Below the pieces are notes generated by a model. The model had not been told where the DNA came from and ran no database searches. It was given only the letters and a program-made list of their open reading frames with translations. DNA of 64,000 nt from Norana najaformis (taxonomy: Eukaryota > Annelida > Clitellata > Crassiclitellata > Hormogastridae): positions 38,898,924 through 38,962,923 of the forward strand of contig OZ029914.1 of the NCBI GenBank assembly GCA_964023275.1. The letters are read 5' to 3'. The stretch's first letter is position 1; each line of letters begins with the position of its first letter. Position numbers and translations under genes: made by a program. Shown here piece by piece: positions 1 through 12,500 of the stretch.

Positions 1-686
1 TCATTTTCCAGTTTGTAATATGTAGCTAACTGTTTGTGACGATAACGGAAGTGTGATGTTGTGGTACCTTTTTGAAGCAAGTTCCACTCCCCTAGTCTGG
101 AGGCTAAGAGTTCAGATTTCTCCTTTGACAAAGATAGGTCCCTCACCAGATCATCTAACTCACCTTGCCTTATCAAATGCGGCCTACCCTCTTCCAAATC
201 TTGATCACTGGATTCATAAACAGTAACGTCATCTTCTGTATTACCATCAGAACTGTCCGTTTCATCAGCACCCGCAGCAGGCGGAAATGGTACTGGATTC
301 TCTTCATCATGCGGCACTGGCTTTAGAGCGGACTCGCAATCAGGATAAACGATTTTAGACTTATTTTTCTTTGAAAATCCAGCAACTTTAGTAATGCAGA
401 AATAACAGTATGCATGATGATTTCTTGGCTCGCGCCACACCATAGGCACAGCAAACGGCATTGAATTCCTTTTGCCATTCAGCCACTGTGTAAGCCCAGA
501 GTAGCACACGGTGCAGCAGACATGAGGTGCCCAACTTTTATCCTGGTCTCCGATTTTACATCCAAAATAATACTTGTAAGCAATCATCACTCTCTTAGTT
601 GACTTCTTGCGCTGGTCACAAAGAGTATATTTACCACAAACATAGCAAAAATTGTCTGGATGGTTAACACAGCCTCGCCTATTCAT
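1..686 (-). CDS. CMC transposase, N-terminal part, partial at window edge
   Basis: The first ATG is at 686 (reading MNRRGCVNHPD), matching the start of the related 567-residue protein at 22149-23852. The N-terminus carries paired Cys-x2-Cys motifs (CYVCG, then CTVC, then CYFC), probably a zinc-binding DNA-recognition module. An acidic, serine-rich linker follows. The frame stays open to the window edge, before the first catalytic Asp. Relation to the CMC superfamily is inferred from the termini, target site and domain layout. Confidence 0.7.
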   Translation of the reverse strand, partial: MNRRGCVNHPDNFCYVCGKYTLCDQRKKSTKRVMIAYKYYFGCKIGDQDKSWAPHVCCTVCYSGLTQWLNGKRNSMPFAVPMVWREPRNHHAYCYFCITKVAGFSKKNKSKIVYPDCESALKPVPHDEENPVPFPPAAGADETDSSDGNTEDDVTVYESSDQDLEEGRPHLIRQGELDDLVRDLSLSKEKSELLASRLGEWNLLQKGTTTSHFRYRHKQLATYYKLEN

Positions 687-1077
687 TTCAAAATTAAATC
701 TCACACACTAGCTACAGCTATATAAGAAAACTTCACCTTCGTTCTACGCAATCTCGCCTTATATACTGGTATTGATGCTGACGTCAGCTCGCTGACATGC
801 CCAATCATGTCTAGCGGCTGCTGCAGGCTTGCTGTTAGGAATATTTCAGGCGACACTTGCAGGCATGCACGTATCACTGGCAGCAATCGTGGAGACACAT
901 ACAACAGAATGTACAGACATAACCGAAAACGAGTCCTTACGTCATTACTTGAATGCATGCATAACTTAAAATCTAGACGTGCTGGGCAGATTCTGACTTC
1001 ATATTTGGAATCAGCACATTTGAATCAATATAAGGCACATGCATTACTTTCAGTAGCAAAATCGTTGTGATCCAGTG
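1..1077 (-). mobile_element. CMC (CACTA-like) DNA transposon, family A copy 1, cut by window edge
   Basis: This is the transposase 5' half and one terminus of a cut-and-paste element; the other end lies outside the window. The terminus at 1077 reads CCAGTG, the inverse of the CACTGGATCACA start seen in the two fuller copies at 8275 and 16255. It is followed by TTA (1078-1080). The duplicated region at 57257 is the unoccupied site and continues into the same sequence after a TTA. By eye it differs from the other two copies at only a few bases, so amplification was recent. Confidence 0.85.
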
Positions 1078-1390
1078 TTATATGCGACGCAGGGTGAATA
1101 GTTATCACAATAACTAATATTATTAACTTTATGCCCTCACATGCTGATGTATATAGGTACTGACAATTACATAGACCTATGTGCATATCAACGTCTAAAC
1201 TAACATCGCACAAAAATAACCATCAGTTTATCATGTCTAGCATTAGTTATTGTGAATACACAAAGTACCGCACACAACAGAAGACCTGTTTATACGTATA
1301 TCGACCTCGTTTTGTGCCAGGTGAACATAGCAACACGTAAATGCAACCTTCATCAGGGCAAAGGCGATATTTTTCCATTGATGCGCGCAT

Positions 1391-1640
1391 TTTTGTTGGC
1401 GGCGATATAGATATTTACATATTATAATATAGGCATAGCGGAAATGCTACGATGATATACAGACTGTTGATACGTTGATCTACCGTTTGCCTGAATTTCA
1501 TTAAGCGTTACCAACACGTGTGTTGCTAATGCTTAATGAAATTCAGGCAGACGTTAGATCAACGTACCAGCAGTCTGCAAACCATCGTACCATTTCCGGT
1601 ATATTATAATCTGTAAATATTAATAGCGCCGCCATCAAAA
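1391..1640. repeat. Long palindrome (foldback element or MITE), copy A
   Basis: Two arms of about 115 bp are inverted copies of each other and meet at CAACACGTGTGTTG near 1530, so the whole 250 bp can fold into one hairpin. The left arm starts TTTTGTTGGCGGCG and the right arm ends CGCCGCCATCAAAA. The arms carry mismatches but most of their length pairs. It lies about 1.9 kb upstream of gene 1. A non-coding foldback transposon is most likely; a hairpin RNA precursor is an alternative. Confidence 0.8.
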
Positions 1641-2449
1641 TATGAGGGCTTTGGAAATTAGCTTCCAAGTGACAAAGTTTCAGTTGAGTTCAAAGAGTCC
1701 AAAGAGATCACATGAGAAGGTCATTCTCAATCTTGCTTGAAATTCTGCAAGAACAAATTACTATAGTACTGCTATGTTGTATACGAAAAGCAACATCCTC
1801 AATTTGAAGCAATCATACTAGGCCTACTTCTGACAATATTACTATAATTAGAATATAACAACTTTCGTGAATTTTATGTCTGGGGTAGAACTAAAATATC
1901 TGGGTCAACGCAAAATCTACACCAAAACTTAAGAGGCCGAAATGATCTGCCACTAGGTCTAATCATAGCTCAAACAATTTTAGGTTCATGTTCAAATTTT
2001 CTACGAGTTTGCAGCACTATGATATAGCGAATTTTTATGGTATTTTTCTGTGAGATTGGCGAAACTAGATCGACAGTGCATAGTCACGCATGAAGATGTC
2101 ATTTAGAGTCAATTACACCGGCAGCTGGAGCTTTATCAGAAACGAAAACTGGAACTAGGACAACAGAGCAGTAGCCTTAAGGATATCGGGGTGACTGAGG
2201 ATGATGACACTGAATGGGACAGGGATCGAAATGCGGCATGGGCAGCGTGTGTAATTTTATTTAAAAAAGATAAATCAATGAACGGAAAATTCGGGAAGTT
2301 CGGACAACTGCCTATTGTTTCACATATTTAAATGCATACCTTCTTGCAAATTACTGAGCAAGAATCCTCTTCACAGAATCCTCTTCAGTCGACCACCATC
2401 TTTGTGCTGGTGACACTCAACTCTTTATAACCTTTTCTCTGAGTTCCTT

Positions 2450-3080
2450 TTTCCTCATCCATCACTCGTTTGTTTCATGTTGGCAACCAAATCTCAAAAT
2501 GAATGTCCTTTAATCCCCTCTGCCTCAACCTTGCCAAAGATGAAGTAATTGTTTTAGGTCTGTCAGATGATATTAAGAAATTTCTTGACTAATCTATCCA
2601 CCTATCATCTGTAATTCGCCGATATTAAATCTTGGCATCATCTTTGACTCTCATTTCTGCGCATCTTGAATTATCTAACCGAGCCATGTGCCACACTGCA
2701 CCTCGCTCTGGTACGATCTTGTTGCTGAATTTCACAAATTCTTCGTCTTCCGCCCTTTCTGTCCACACCCAACACCATCTATCTCAAGCTCTTCCATATA
2801 TAACTCCTTAGGAATTCCATTCAAAACACACCTCGCCTTTCTAAGAAATCATACCCTGATCCATCGAATGGGCGGGCATCCCATTTCTCTCAACCTGAGC
2901 ACAACCCATCGTAACAGCTGCTCTGTCCCCTTAACTCTGGTCTTTTGACAACTGGCCTTTATTCTCTCCATAGCATCTTTGGACAACACTATGTCTTGAC
3001 GCACCTGGTGCCCTGCACTAAACCTTAAAGTAGCGCTTTAGAAATTTCAGGACTACCATTACCACTAGGGTTTTAAAAAA
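2450..3080 (+). mobile_element. LINE 3' fragment, L2/CR1-like, copy A
   Basis: Broken frames encode the C-terminal end of a non-LTR reverse-transcriptase ORF (for example LGIPFKTHLAFLRNH at 2813 onward), followed by a GCGCTTT-type tail. It is homologous to 58720-59750 but lacks about 400 bp of the middle, with the join near 2656. It is a decayed insertion older than the gene 1/gene 3 duplication. Confidence 0.7.
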
Positions 3081-3499
3081 GTGTGAAATAATCCTGTACA
3101 TATCGCCTATGAGTTAAAATGTAATAAGATATTTAACAGAAGGCAGAGCAATACGCACGCTTAATTTGTTATTTGAAATCTCACTACTGCTTTCATTATC
3201 AGATTCTCTGAATTGTTATCATTTTTCACTACTAGGCCACAAGGGTTTATCTTTACACGACCTGTTTCATACTGCTGTTTATCATCATGTCTGACCACCA
3301 AGTGACTAAGCCGACATACATAGGCACATTAGACCTATAATAAGTATAGAATACTTCGCTTGTAACGGTTGAATAATAAGCGCTGTCAAATGATGCTAAG
3401 TGAACTAATATGAAGTTACTGTTGGCTTAGAGCGAAGAGGATCAGGAGACGTAATAATTACACGCTTCTTTGTTTGAGTTTCTTGGCTGAGACACTAAA

Positions 3500-3581
3500 A
3501 TGATGACAGCAAAGAAACAAATTGTTTATGTGTTCGTGCACTTGTTGCTAGTTTTGCAGAACATTATAACACCAGCACAAG
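3500..3581 (+). CDS. Gene 1 exon 1: signal peptide
   Basis: Encodes MMTAKKQIVYVF then a hydrophobic core VHLLLVLQ, ending in TPAQ|G. The donor is G|GTACGT and the exon ends in phase 1. The gene 3 copy at 60171-60252 has the same length and splice site, which supports the start. A second ATG follows directly; gene 3 has ACG there, so the first ATG is preferred. Confidence 0.85.
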
Positions 3582-6500
3582 GTACGTGGGAATTATGAAC
3601 TTTATCTAAAATACATTTCTTTAGCTAGGCCTATACACCTAGATATTTATAATGCACATTTAAAAACATTTCAGATGCTTTGTTTTGAAAGGTGGTAAAT
3701 GACCTATGTAACTGTAATTAGTAACTGCAAACTAAAATTTGAGGCGCCTTTTTAAGAGACACTTCTCAGAGGCGCTCGCTCTCGGCGTGGTAACAAACTA
3801 AACTTGAACAGAATGATTTTCAAACGTTCATAGAAAATTCAATCAAAGTTCAAAGGTCGTATATCGCAGGTTGCTAAGCAACCTATTCCAGAAAGAGACC
3901 GACCATAGCAAAGCTTCTGTGCTTCGCCATGTACCTCTTCTATCACGGGCTAATAAACTTTTTCTCTCACATAGTTAGAGGACATTTTGTAGTGATTAAA
4001 TAATAACTGTGCAAGGTAATAATAATTTGTTATTTATTTCCATCTGACCAAAAAAAATTTATATGCTGGAGATTTATAAAGTTACAGCACATGCCACTCT
4101 ACTCAGTATAAATGTGTTATAGCTACGGTTTGTGCTGGTAATAAATCTGAACACTCATTGATATTCTTGTATAAATATATGTTGTAGCAATTACAAGAGA
4201 TTTCACCGTGCGACTGAATAATTCGCGTTCTTCCGATAGCAATCCACATGAAGGACGATTGGAGATCTACTACAATGGAGTCTGGGGAACTGTATGCGAT
4301 GACGGATTTACACACGCCAGTGCCAGAGTGGCTTGTGCCAGTCTCGGTTTCGGGTGATTGAACTTTACCAATTTATTTAATGTGATGTAATAGCAAAGTT
4401 ATATAGGACCTTTAAGAACCTGACCAGTCAATTCAAATGCAATGTAATGGGCAAGTTATCTTGCACATTTAAACACTTTTTACATGCATCAGAGGTTATT
4501 GTATGGAAGAGAGTAAGCCAGTGACCTTTAGCCTATCCTATGTAAGATAGAGCGGAAGAATAGCAAAGCATCTTCACAACATTCCCTACATTCTAAATTA
4601 CATTTTCAGTCTAGATTCAGTGAGACATTACAAAGGTTTTAAACTTTTCAGATTAGTACGACAAATACAGCTTTTAGAAATAGTTGAATAGCAGCTAGAT
4701 TAGATTTTGGCAAGTTAATACAAAACAATGCAACTTAAATTTAATGTTTCATAAAATAGTTCAAAGGTGGAAAGTTCAATTAAATTTGTCACGACAACAA
4801 TATATCAAAGTAATATAGCCAGGCCCTGTGTGGCCCAATGGTTCGGCTAGGTATTCTATTTACTGTAGGTGAACTAGCTACATGGATTGTGTGTGTATGT
4901 CTTAAGTGATGCATTGGGTTTTAAGGACTGGTATGCTAGAATCTAATAGTTCGAAGTATCAATACTCTTGCAGAAGCGTTACACAAATGTTCTGATAATG
5001 AATGAATATTGAGACGATGGGTTAAAATAAAATAATTATTATTACACTTACGTTCAGGTTATACGATTGTACATAGACTGCATATGAATCAACATCTAAT
5101 CTGATATAATCTAATTCCTACTACATAAGTATTAACTACATTCTACATAAATCCCTACAGTCGCTCGTCATCAGTCTCCTGATCTTCTTCATGCTCCATT
5201 TTCCGCTGTTCCTCGACAGATACTTCCTCTGATAGGCCCGTGTGCGACTCTCCTCTCTTCTGGACTTCTCTCCCGACTGACCCTTGTGCGCAATCTGCGA
5301 GCTGTTTTCTACCTGAATTCTCTGGACTCTGGGCGCATTCCTTTTGGGCAAATACCCAAAACCCGAGTTTGTCTGCCCACTGACATCAGCATTCGTGTGC
5401 CTTGTGGTTGTTTATCCGAACTCATTTCGCATGTCAGTCATTGCTTTTGTCGTCTAGGACCTGTGGTATGTGGACATACATCTGGCTATCACGTGGACCT
5501 CTCGTGCTTAGTTGTAAAGCCCCGGATGTACCTGCTGAGTGCTACCTGTGGATTACTCAGCTTGCCCCTGCAATATCCTTTTGACTAAGCTACACTCCTC
5601 CTGCATTCCATAGCTCACCCGCACTGCTACCAACAATAGCGCTTCCACGCAGTGTAACTTGCAACGCGTCCGTTACTAAGAATCTGACCGCTGTAGCTTG
5701 AGGCTACTGGCTAGATGTCTTGCTGCTCTGAATCATATATGTAATGCACTATGACTTTGTGTAGCGTACTTTCCACCTCGGTGATAGTAATAACCAATAC
5801 ATGGGCAAACAGATTCAAAACGTATTTTATAGGCCTATTCGCAAGCACTGATACGTGTTTGACAGCGTTCAAATTGCCTGCTAAACCGGTACTCTACACA
5901 TATATACACAGTTGCTCTTCTTAGTTAGGTTCTAACTTCTGTGTCTTGCCAAGGCCTATAGATACTATATCTCACTCGAAGAGCTTGGTATAAATATATA
6001 CATCTTAATAGCTGAGTTTTCAGAAAGAAAACAGCATAAAAGCTACTTAAAAACCTAAAGACTTTATATACATCTTAAAGTTTTCCAATGTTTTTGTTTC
6101 GAAAGTATTCATGTGTATACATACGACAAGTAGAAATAAAATATGAATTATGTTCAAAAAAATAATATTTTGTGAAAGTTCCAAAAATCTGAGTTAAACT
6201 TAATATCTACTGAAATAGTTACTTTTTATAAGCTCAAAGTAGGCCCATTGATATTAGAAAAACAAAACTGAAATGTTACATGTTAGCAGTATAAATAAAA
6301 AAGTCACAACTTTTCAACTTTACTGCTAGACTTGGTCACCCATATTAAGGTTTCAACTATATCAGTGTTTATTAATTTTTTCCGCTTTAGTGTGTAATTT
6401 CAATTGTAACCCCTCGTTAACACATTTTGTTAAACTATGCCGTGTATTATTATTTTAATACACTAGTATAGGTGCATTCATCGGCAATCGTCATGGCCGT

Positions 6501-9500
6501 GGAACCGGAAAAATCTGGTTGGATGCAGTCATCTGTAATGGAAGTGAATATGGAATCGAGAAATGTCAGCACAGAGATTGGGGTTCACACTATTGCAACC
6601 ACTGGGAGGATGTATCAATCAGCTGTGGTATAATTTTGCTATAATAATATCAACAATTTCCCTCCTTTGTCGGTCTCTGTATGTTTCCATGTTACTTGTT
6701 CATGCCCTGAGTTTCACTTTTACTTTTTAAGATTAATAAGTACATCGGTCCGATGAGGATATGATAAACAAAAGAGCTTTAGAAAATTGTTTCTGTTTCC
6801 AAAATATCTACTTATGTCTCATTTAGTCAAGAGTCACGGAATTATAATTGTTCGTCCCTATCATCTACGCACGATTATCTGTGAAATGCTAAATACTGTT
6901 TTGAAAATAATATTTTTATTTTGAAAATACAAAATAGTATTTTGTTGGTATTCTAAAATACTTCACTGAATTTCAAAATTCTTTGATATAAAGTATTTTG
7001 AATAATTAAAGTAATTGTTAAGATACTTTTAAAAAAACACTGTCTTGTTCGAGACTGCGTGACATGTCACTTCCATAAACAGCTCGTGGTGAACAGTTAT
7101 TTTCGAAGGCCAGAATGATTTGGATACTTCTGTCTCATTTATTCAAGAAAAAACACAATCATAATTTTTCATGCCACTCAAGAGTGCAGGGTTATTTATG
7201 AAATAATAGTAAGTAAAATACTATTCTGAAAATGGTATTTTCATTTTGAAAATACAAAACAGTATTTATTGGTGAAAATATTTCACTGAAGTATTTTATT
7301 TTAGTATTTTCAAACTGGTTTGATATGAAATTCCTTAAGAAATTAAAATAATTGTAAAGAAACTTTTCACAAAATGATTTCTAGGTACAGAATATGTGAC
7401 ATATTTATCCATATTGGGGGACAAGTGACTGTAGCCATAGGCAAGATGTCTCAATCAGATGCGGTCAGGCTCTTTTATTGCTTATATAATGAAAATGACG
7501 AGTAGATGATGGTGGTGATGATAATGTTATTTATTGCGTCTTGATCTAAGCTCCTTTCTTGTGTCTTGGTCTCACACGTGTTTATACTATTTATGATACG
7601 AGATGCAACTGATCACCGTTTTAGGGAATACTACGGATTATTCTGTGCGACTATCCAGAACACTGGCTGACGTTTCAACGTCCATTGAAGGCAGACTTGA
7701 AATCTGCTACTCTGGAGTCTGGGGCACAGTTTGTGATGACGGCTTTACAGATGTTAATGCAATGGTTGCGTGTGCGAGTCTCGGCTACGGGTAATTTTCG
7801 TTTCACACATACACATTAAATTTTACATTTGCTTAAAAATGAAAATGCTCTAAAGTGATTTTTGACGCCTCAGGTTAAGGTTCACTGACTTTTCGCGCAA
7901 AAATGTGCCTTAAATAAATGAATGAAGGCCTTTATAGATTCAGCAGCAACAGAAAAAATACAAACATAAAACGACGATGACATAAGTTACTAACTTTTCT
8001 AATAATGTTGTGCAAAGAACAGTCTAGAAGAATCAATAAACCCGCAGGATTGCAGAATTGCCCCTCTGCATTAGAAATATTGCAGATGACCAAACGATTT
8101 TGTCTATTCAGGTTGTACTGTATGTAAATGAATATAACTCAAATAATAAATAAATAACCAGGTTTTGAGATTGAACCAAATGATATGATCAATGAATAGA
8201 ATATGTGGTTATATTAGTTTAGTCTGGTCTGCTGACAATGACGAATAACGCTAACTAGGGTATCGCCTTAATAACACTGGATCACACGAAAACATTTTTC
8301 GTCTGCTACTAGGCATATGTTATGTGTACTACACTAAATCGAATCTGCTGATTCCAAATCTGAAGTCAGATTTTGTGTAGCACGTCAGGAGCTTAAGATA
8401 TGCAGCATACATGCTAATAATTATGCAAACTCTTTACAGAACTAGTATTTCCTTATAACTGTGTAATTATGCAAACTCAGAGTATTCATAACAAGAAACA
8501 AAATGTTATTCTTTTATAACTTGAAATTAAAATATGTTTTAAAATGTAATATAAATATATGTATGTTACTCAGATGAAAGCATACATTTCGAAATTTTGT
8601 CTCTAGCTTAACTCTATACGAGTTCAAAAGTGCTTTAGACACTTGCTCTTGCGCTTGTGAGTGGCCGCTGTTGCCCGCTGCAGAAACCACCAGTAATCGC
8701 CCATCATGTTGGAATTGCAGTGGCCCTGATATCTTGCTTCAAAGGTGGAGATGTCTTGATGGAATCTCTCTCCAAGCTCATCGCTTACATCACCCAAGTT
8801 TGGTGGGAAAAAATGCAGATGGGAATGTAAGAAATGTATTTTTAGTGACATCCGGCAGCCGAGTTGCTTATATGCTGTTAGCATGTTGCTAACGAGTTCA
8901 GCATAGTTCTCAGCTCGGTGATTCCCAAGGAAGTTTTGCACCACCAACGTACATGCATCCCAAGCGGCAAATTCCAGTGGGTTGAGCTTGGTTCTAAATA
9001 CAGTATCACGCATTAGTTCGCGGATTTCTGGCCCAATAAAAATTCCAGCCTTCAGCTTAGCATCAGTTTTGACGGCTCCAAATTTATCTCTCAGATACTG
9101 GAAGCCTTGTCCAGTACGATCGTTTGCCACTACGAAATTCCTCATGAGGCCCAGTTTAATGTGAAGTGGTGGTAAGTACACTTTCAATGGATCAACCAAT
9201 GGTTCGTGTTGCACGTTGTGCCGACCAACAATGTGCTCAGATCTAGGAGGCCACAGTTTCACTTTGTAATGGTTGCTGTCATCACGACTGTTCCACAAGC
9301 ACAAAAAGCACATATGTTTTGTGTACCCCAGCTGTAGGCCTAGAATAAGTGCTACCACTTTGAGGTCGGCACAGATGTTCCATTTGTGGTCTGAGTAGTT
9401 GATCACTTTCAAAATGAGTTTCATTGAATCATATGTCTCTTTGAGGCCTACAGCGTGGGCTAAAGGAACAGACGGCTTTTCGTTACCATTGTGCACCAAC

Positions 9501-12500
9501 ACAGCTTTCAAAAAATGGCTAGGACATGTGATGAGAATGGACAATAACAGATTACCATCAATGGCTTTAAATGGATATATAGAAGAAACGAGGAGCAGAG
9601 GAAGACAACAGAAGACATGGATGGACAACATAAGAGAAGATCTGGAAGGAATGAAAATGAGCATGAGAGAGGCAAGGGACAAGATCAGCGACAGAGAACT
9701 GTGGAGACGACAGGTTGAGGACTCATCGTCGGCGGTGGCCTGACGGAAGAGAAGCAAAGAAGAAGAAGAAGACAGCTTTCAAGCTCGCTTGGCTGGAATC
9801 TATGAACAGTCTCCACTGATCAGGAACGTATTCGTAACCTAAATTCAGCATGAGACCGTTCACGTCAGTACAGAAACAGATATCATTTTCCAGTTTGTAA
9901 TATGTAGCTAACTGTTTGTGACGATAACGGAAGTGTGATGTTGTGGTACCTTTTTGAAGCAAGTTCCACTCCCCTAGTCTGGAGGCTAAGAGTTCAGATT
10001 TCTCCTTTGACAAAGATAGGACCCTCACCAGGTCATCTAACTCACCTTGCCTTATCAAATGCGGCCTACCCTCTTCCAAATCTTGATCACTGGATTCATA
10101 AACAGTAACGTCATCTTCTGTATTACCATCAGAACTGTCCGTTTCATCAGCACCCGCAGCAGGCGGAAATGGTACTGGATTCTCTTCATCATGCGGCACT
10201 GGCTTTAGAGCGGACTCGCAATCAGGATAAACGATTTTAGACTTATTTTTCTTTGAAAATCCAGCAACTTTAGTAATGCAGAAATAACAGTATGCATGAT
10301 GATTTCTTGGCTCGCGCCACACCATAGGCACAGCAAACGGCATTGAATTCCTTTTGCCATTCAGCCACTGTGTAAGCCCAGAGTAGCACACGGTGCAGCA
10401 GACATGAGGTGCCCAACTTTTATCCTGGTCTCCGATTTTACATCCAAAATAATACTTGTAAGCAATCATCACTCTCTTAGTTAACTTCTTGCGCTGGTCA
10501 CAAAGAGTATATTTACCACAAACATAGCAAAAATTGTCTGGATGGTTAACACAGCCTCGCCTATTCATTTCAAAATTAAATCTCACACACTAGCTACAGC
10601 TATATAAGAAAACTTCACCTTCGTTCTACGCAATCTCGCCTTATATACTGGTATTGATGCTGACGTCAGCTCGCTGACATGCCCAATCATGTCTAGCGGC
10701 TGCTGCAGGCTTGCTGTTAGGAATATTTCAGGCGACACTTGCAGGCATGCACGTATCACTGGCAGCAATCGTGGAGACACATACAACAGAATGTACAGAC
10801 ATAACCGAAAACGAGTCCTTACGTCATTACTTGAATGCATGCATAACTTAAAATCTAGACGTGCTGGGCAGATTCTGACTTCATATTTGGAATCAGCACA
10901 TTTGAATCAATATAAGGCATATGCATCACTTTCAGTAGCAAAATCGTTGTGATCCAGTGTAATACGTGGTTTCGTTATCAACTCATCATAGTTTCGATAA
11001 TAAACAGATTTTTATTGATGATTTATTAAATAAGTATTTTTAACGCGTATGAGCATTGAGTAAGACCGTTTGAAAAGCGCTATACGAATATTCAGATTCA
11101 TACGAATAGAGTCATAATCATGTCTGAGGCGTCGAGGCAGTGAGTGAAGATATTAGAGGCGCTGTACAAAAATTCTTGTGATGTTCTAAAAAGGCTGTCT
11201 ATAAATAGTTATATTTACATCTACATATAATTATATGTTTATTTTACATATTTATTATGACAAAACAGAAACTGGCTGTTTGCATTCTTAATTTGATTTT
11301 GCAAATCCTGAGTTAGTTACAGTACACTGGACAACAAAGATTTTGCTTCTTGAACCCTTTTTTGGCGTATCTTATAGATTTGGGCTGCTGAACACGAAAA
11401 TCACATTAAAATTTTCTTAATCATACCGTTTTTTTGGAATCGTCTATATTTGTGATTTATTTCCATATTTAAATCTAGTAATATGTTGCCCGCATTTAAG
11501 CTGTTTTGTTAAGTCCAAGCATGTCTACACATGCACCAAATGCAATTTGCACAACATGCAATGGAAATGCTAAGGCTTGGGCATGCCCGGACACGCCTGG
11601 GATGCCTGTGTACGCTAATGCAGAATGGAAGCTGACATGACAGGCTATTAAAGCAGGTCACATACACAGGTGCTTGCGCTAAGGTGATATCGGTTTGCAT
11701 GCATTTTGATGCACATGTTCTACAGGGAAAGATAGCAAGGTGTGCATACTTAACAATGGCATCTATTGTCTACAGGACGATTTTTTACAGCAGAGATGTC
11801 TTGTCGATGTCTCAAAAGCGGCGATTCATTGTTACGTCTGTGGCGTATCTTTATTGGTTTACGCTAAGCAACGAATCGGGCGAGTCGACAGTTCAAAGGC
11901 TGAGGGTTGACATCTACGGAAAGATCGTAGTCATAAATCTTTTATTATTCCGACTAAGCACATCTATGGCGAGTTTTAATTTTTATTAGTAAATGCCGTG
12001 TTTAACTTAACCCACATGAGTAGACTTAGGCTGACCATATAATTTATAGTTTTCTTAGCTTTTAGCCAGATCCATAACAAAAAATATACACATAAATAGT
12101 TGTGAATGAAATGCTTATATGTGAAATTAGTGGTGTCAGCATTTTCATCGGGACTAGTTATGGAAGTGGAACTGGACAAATCTGGTTGGATGACGTCGTA
12201 TGCAACGGCACTGAAAAACGCCTCGACCAGTGCTCTGCACGGCCCTGGGGCCTTCACAACTGCGATCACAATCAAGACGTTTCAATTTGTTGTGGTTGGT
12301 GTGAAGTTTTCAAATCTGTCTTCAGTTTATAATCCCCAAAAAGTCAACACTCAGATAACAGGCCAATATAAGATAATTGTAGATACCAATAATTTGTAGG
12401 GCGCTGTATAAATGCTTTGAATGAATATAGAGATGAACGAATGCACAGTCGAGTGATGGAATGAACGACAAACAAATGAAAATAGGAACTTAGCAACGAG

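Larger units (their letters stand above)
1078..7400. repeat. Segmental duplication, copy A (pairs with 57257-63999)
   Basis: The whole upstream and 5' part of gene 1 is repeated in the same order and orientation as gene 3. Shared items are the 250 bp palindrome, the LINE 3' piece, the signal-peptide exon, the first SRCR exon pair and the AT-rich repeats after it. Copies differ by scattered substitutions and a few indels. The largest indel is about 400 bp, present at 58926-59331 and absent at 2656. The duplication is direct evidence for a tandem gene array. Confidence 0.9.
8275..10959 (-). mobile_element. CMC (CACTA-like) DNA transposon, family A copy 2
   Basis: The element starts CACTGGATCACA at 8275 and ends with its inverse at 10959, flanked by TAA on both sides (8272-8274, 10960-10962). 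Longer inverted similarity extends about 110 bp inward, with a shared TGCTGATTCCAAAT block. It lies on the minus strand in the intron that splits SRCR domain 2. A LINE 3' fragment at 9512-9771 interrupts it. The CACTG terminus and 3 bp TWA duplication fit the CMC/EnSpm superfamily. Confidence 0.85.

Noticed and set aside
807-1070. An 87-codon plus-strand frame near the transposon end, seen again at 10689-10952 and 18373-18636.
   Set aside because: It lies in the non-coding terminal region, on the opposite strand to the transposase. The three copies are nearly identical, so conservation says nothing about coding.
4815-5060. tRNA gene at the TGGCCCAATGGTTC stretch.
   Set aside because: The A-box and B-box-like parts are about 105 bp apart and no cloverleaf can be drawn; at most a decayed SINE.
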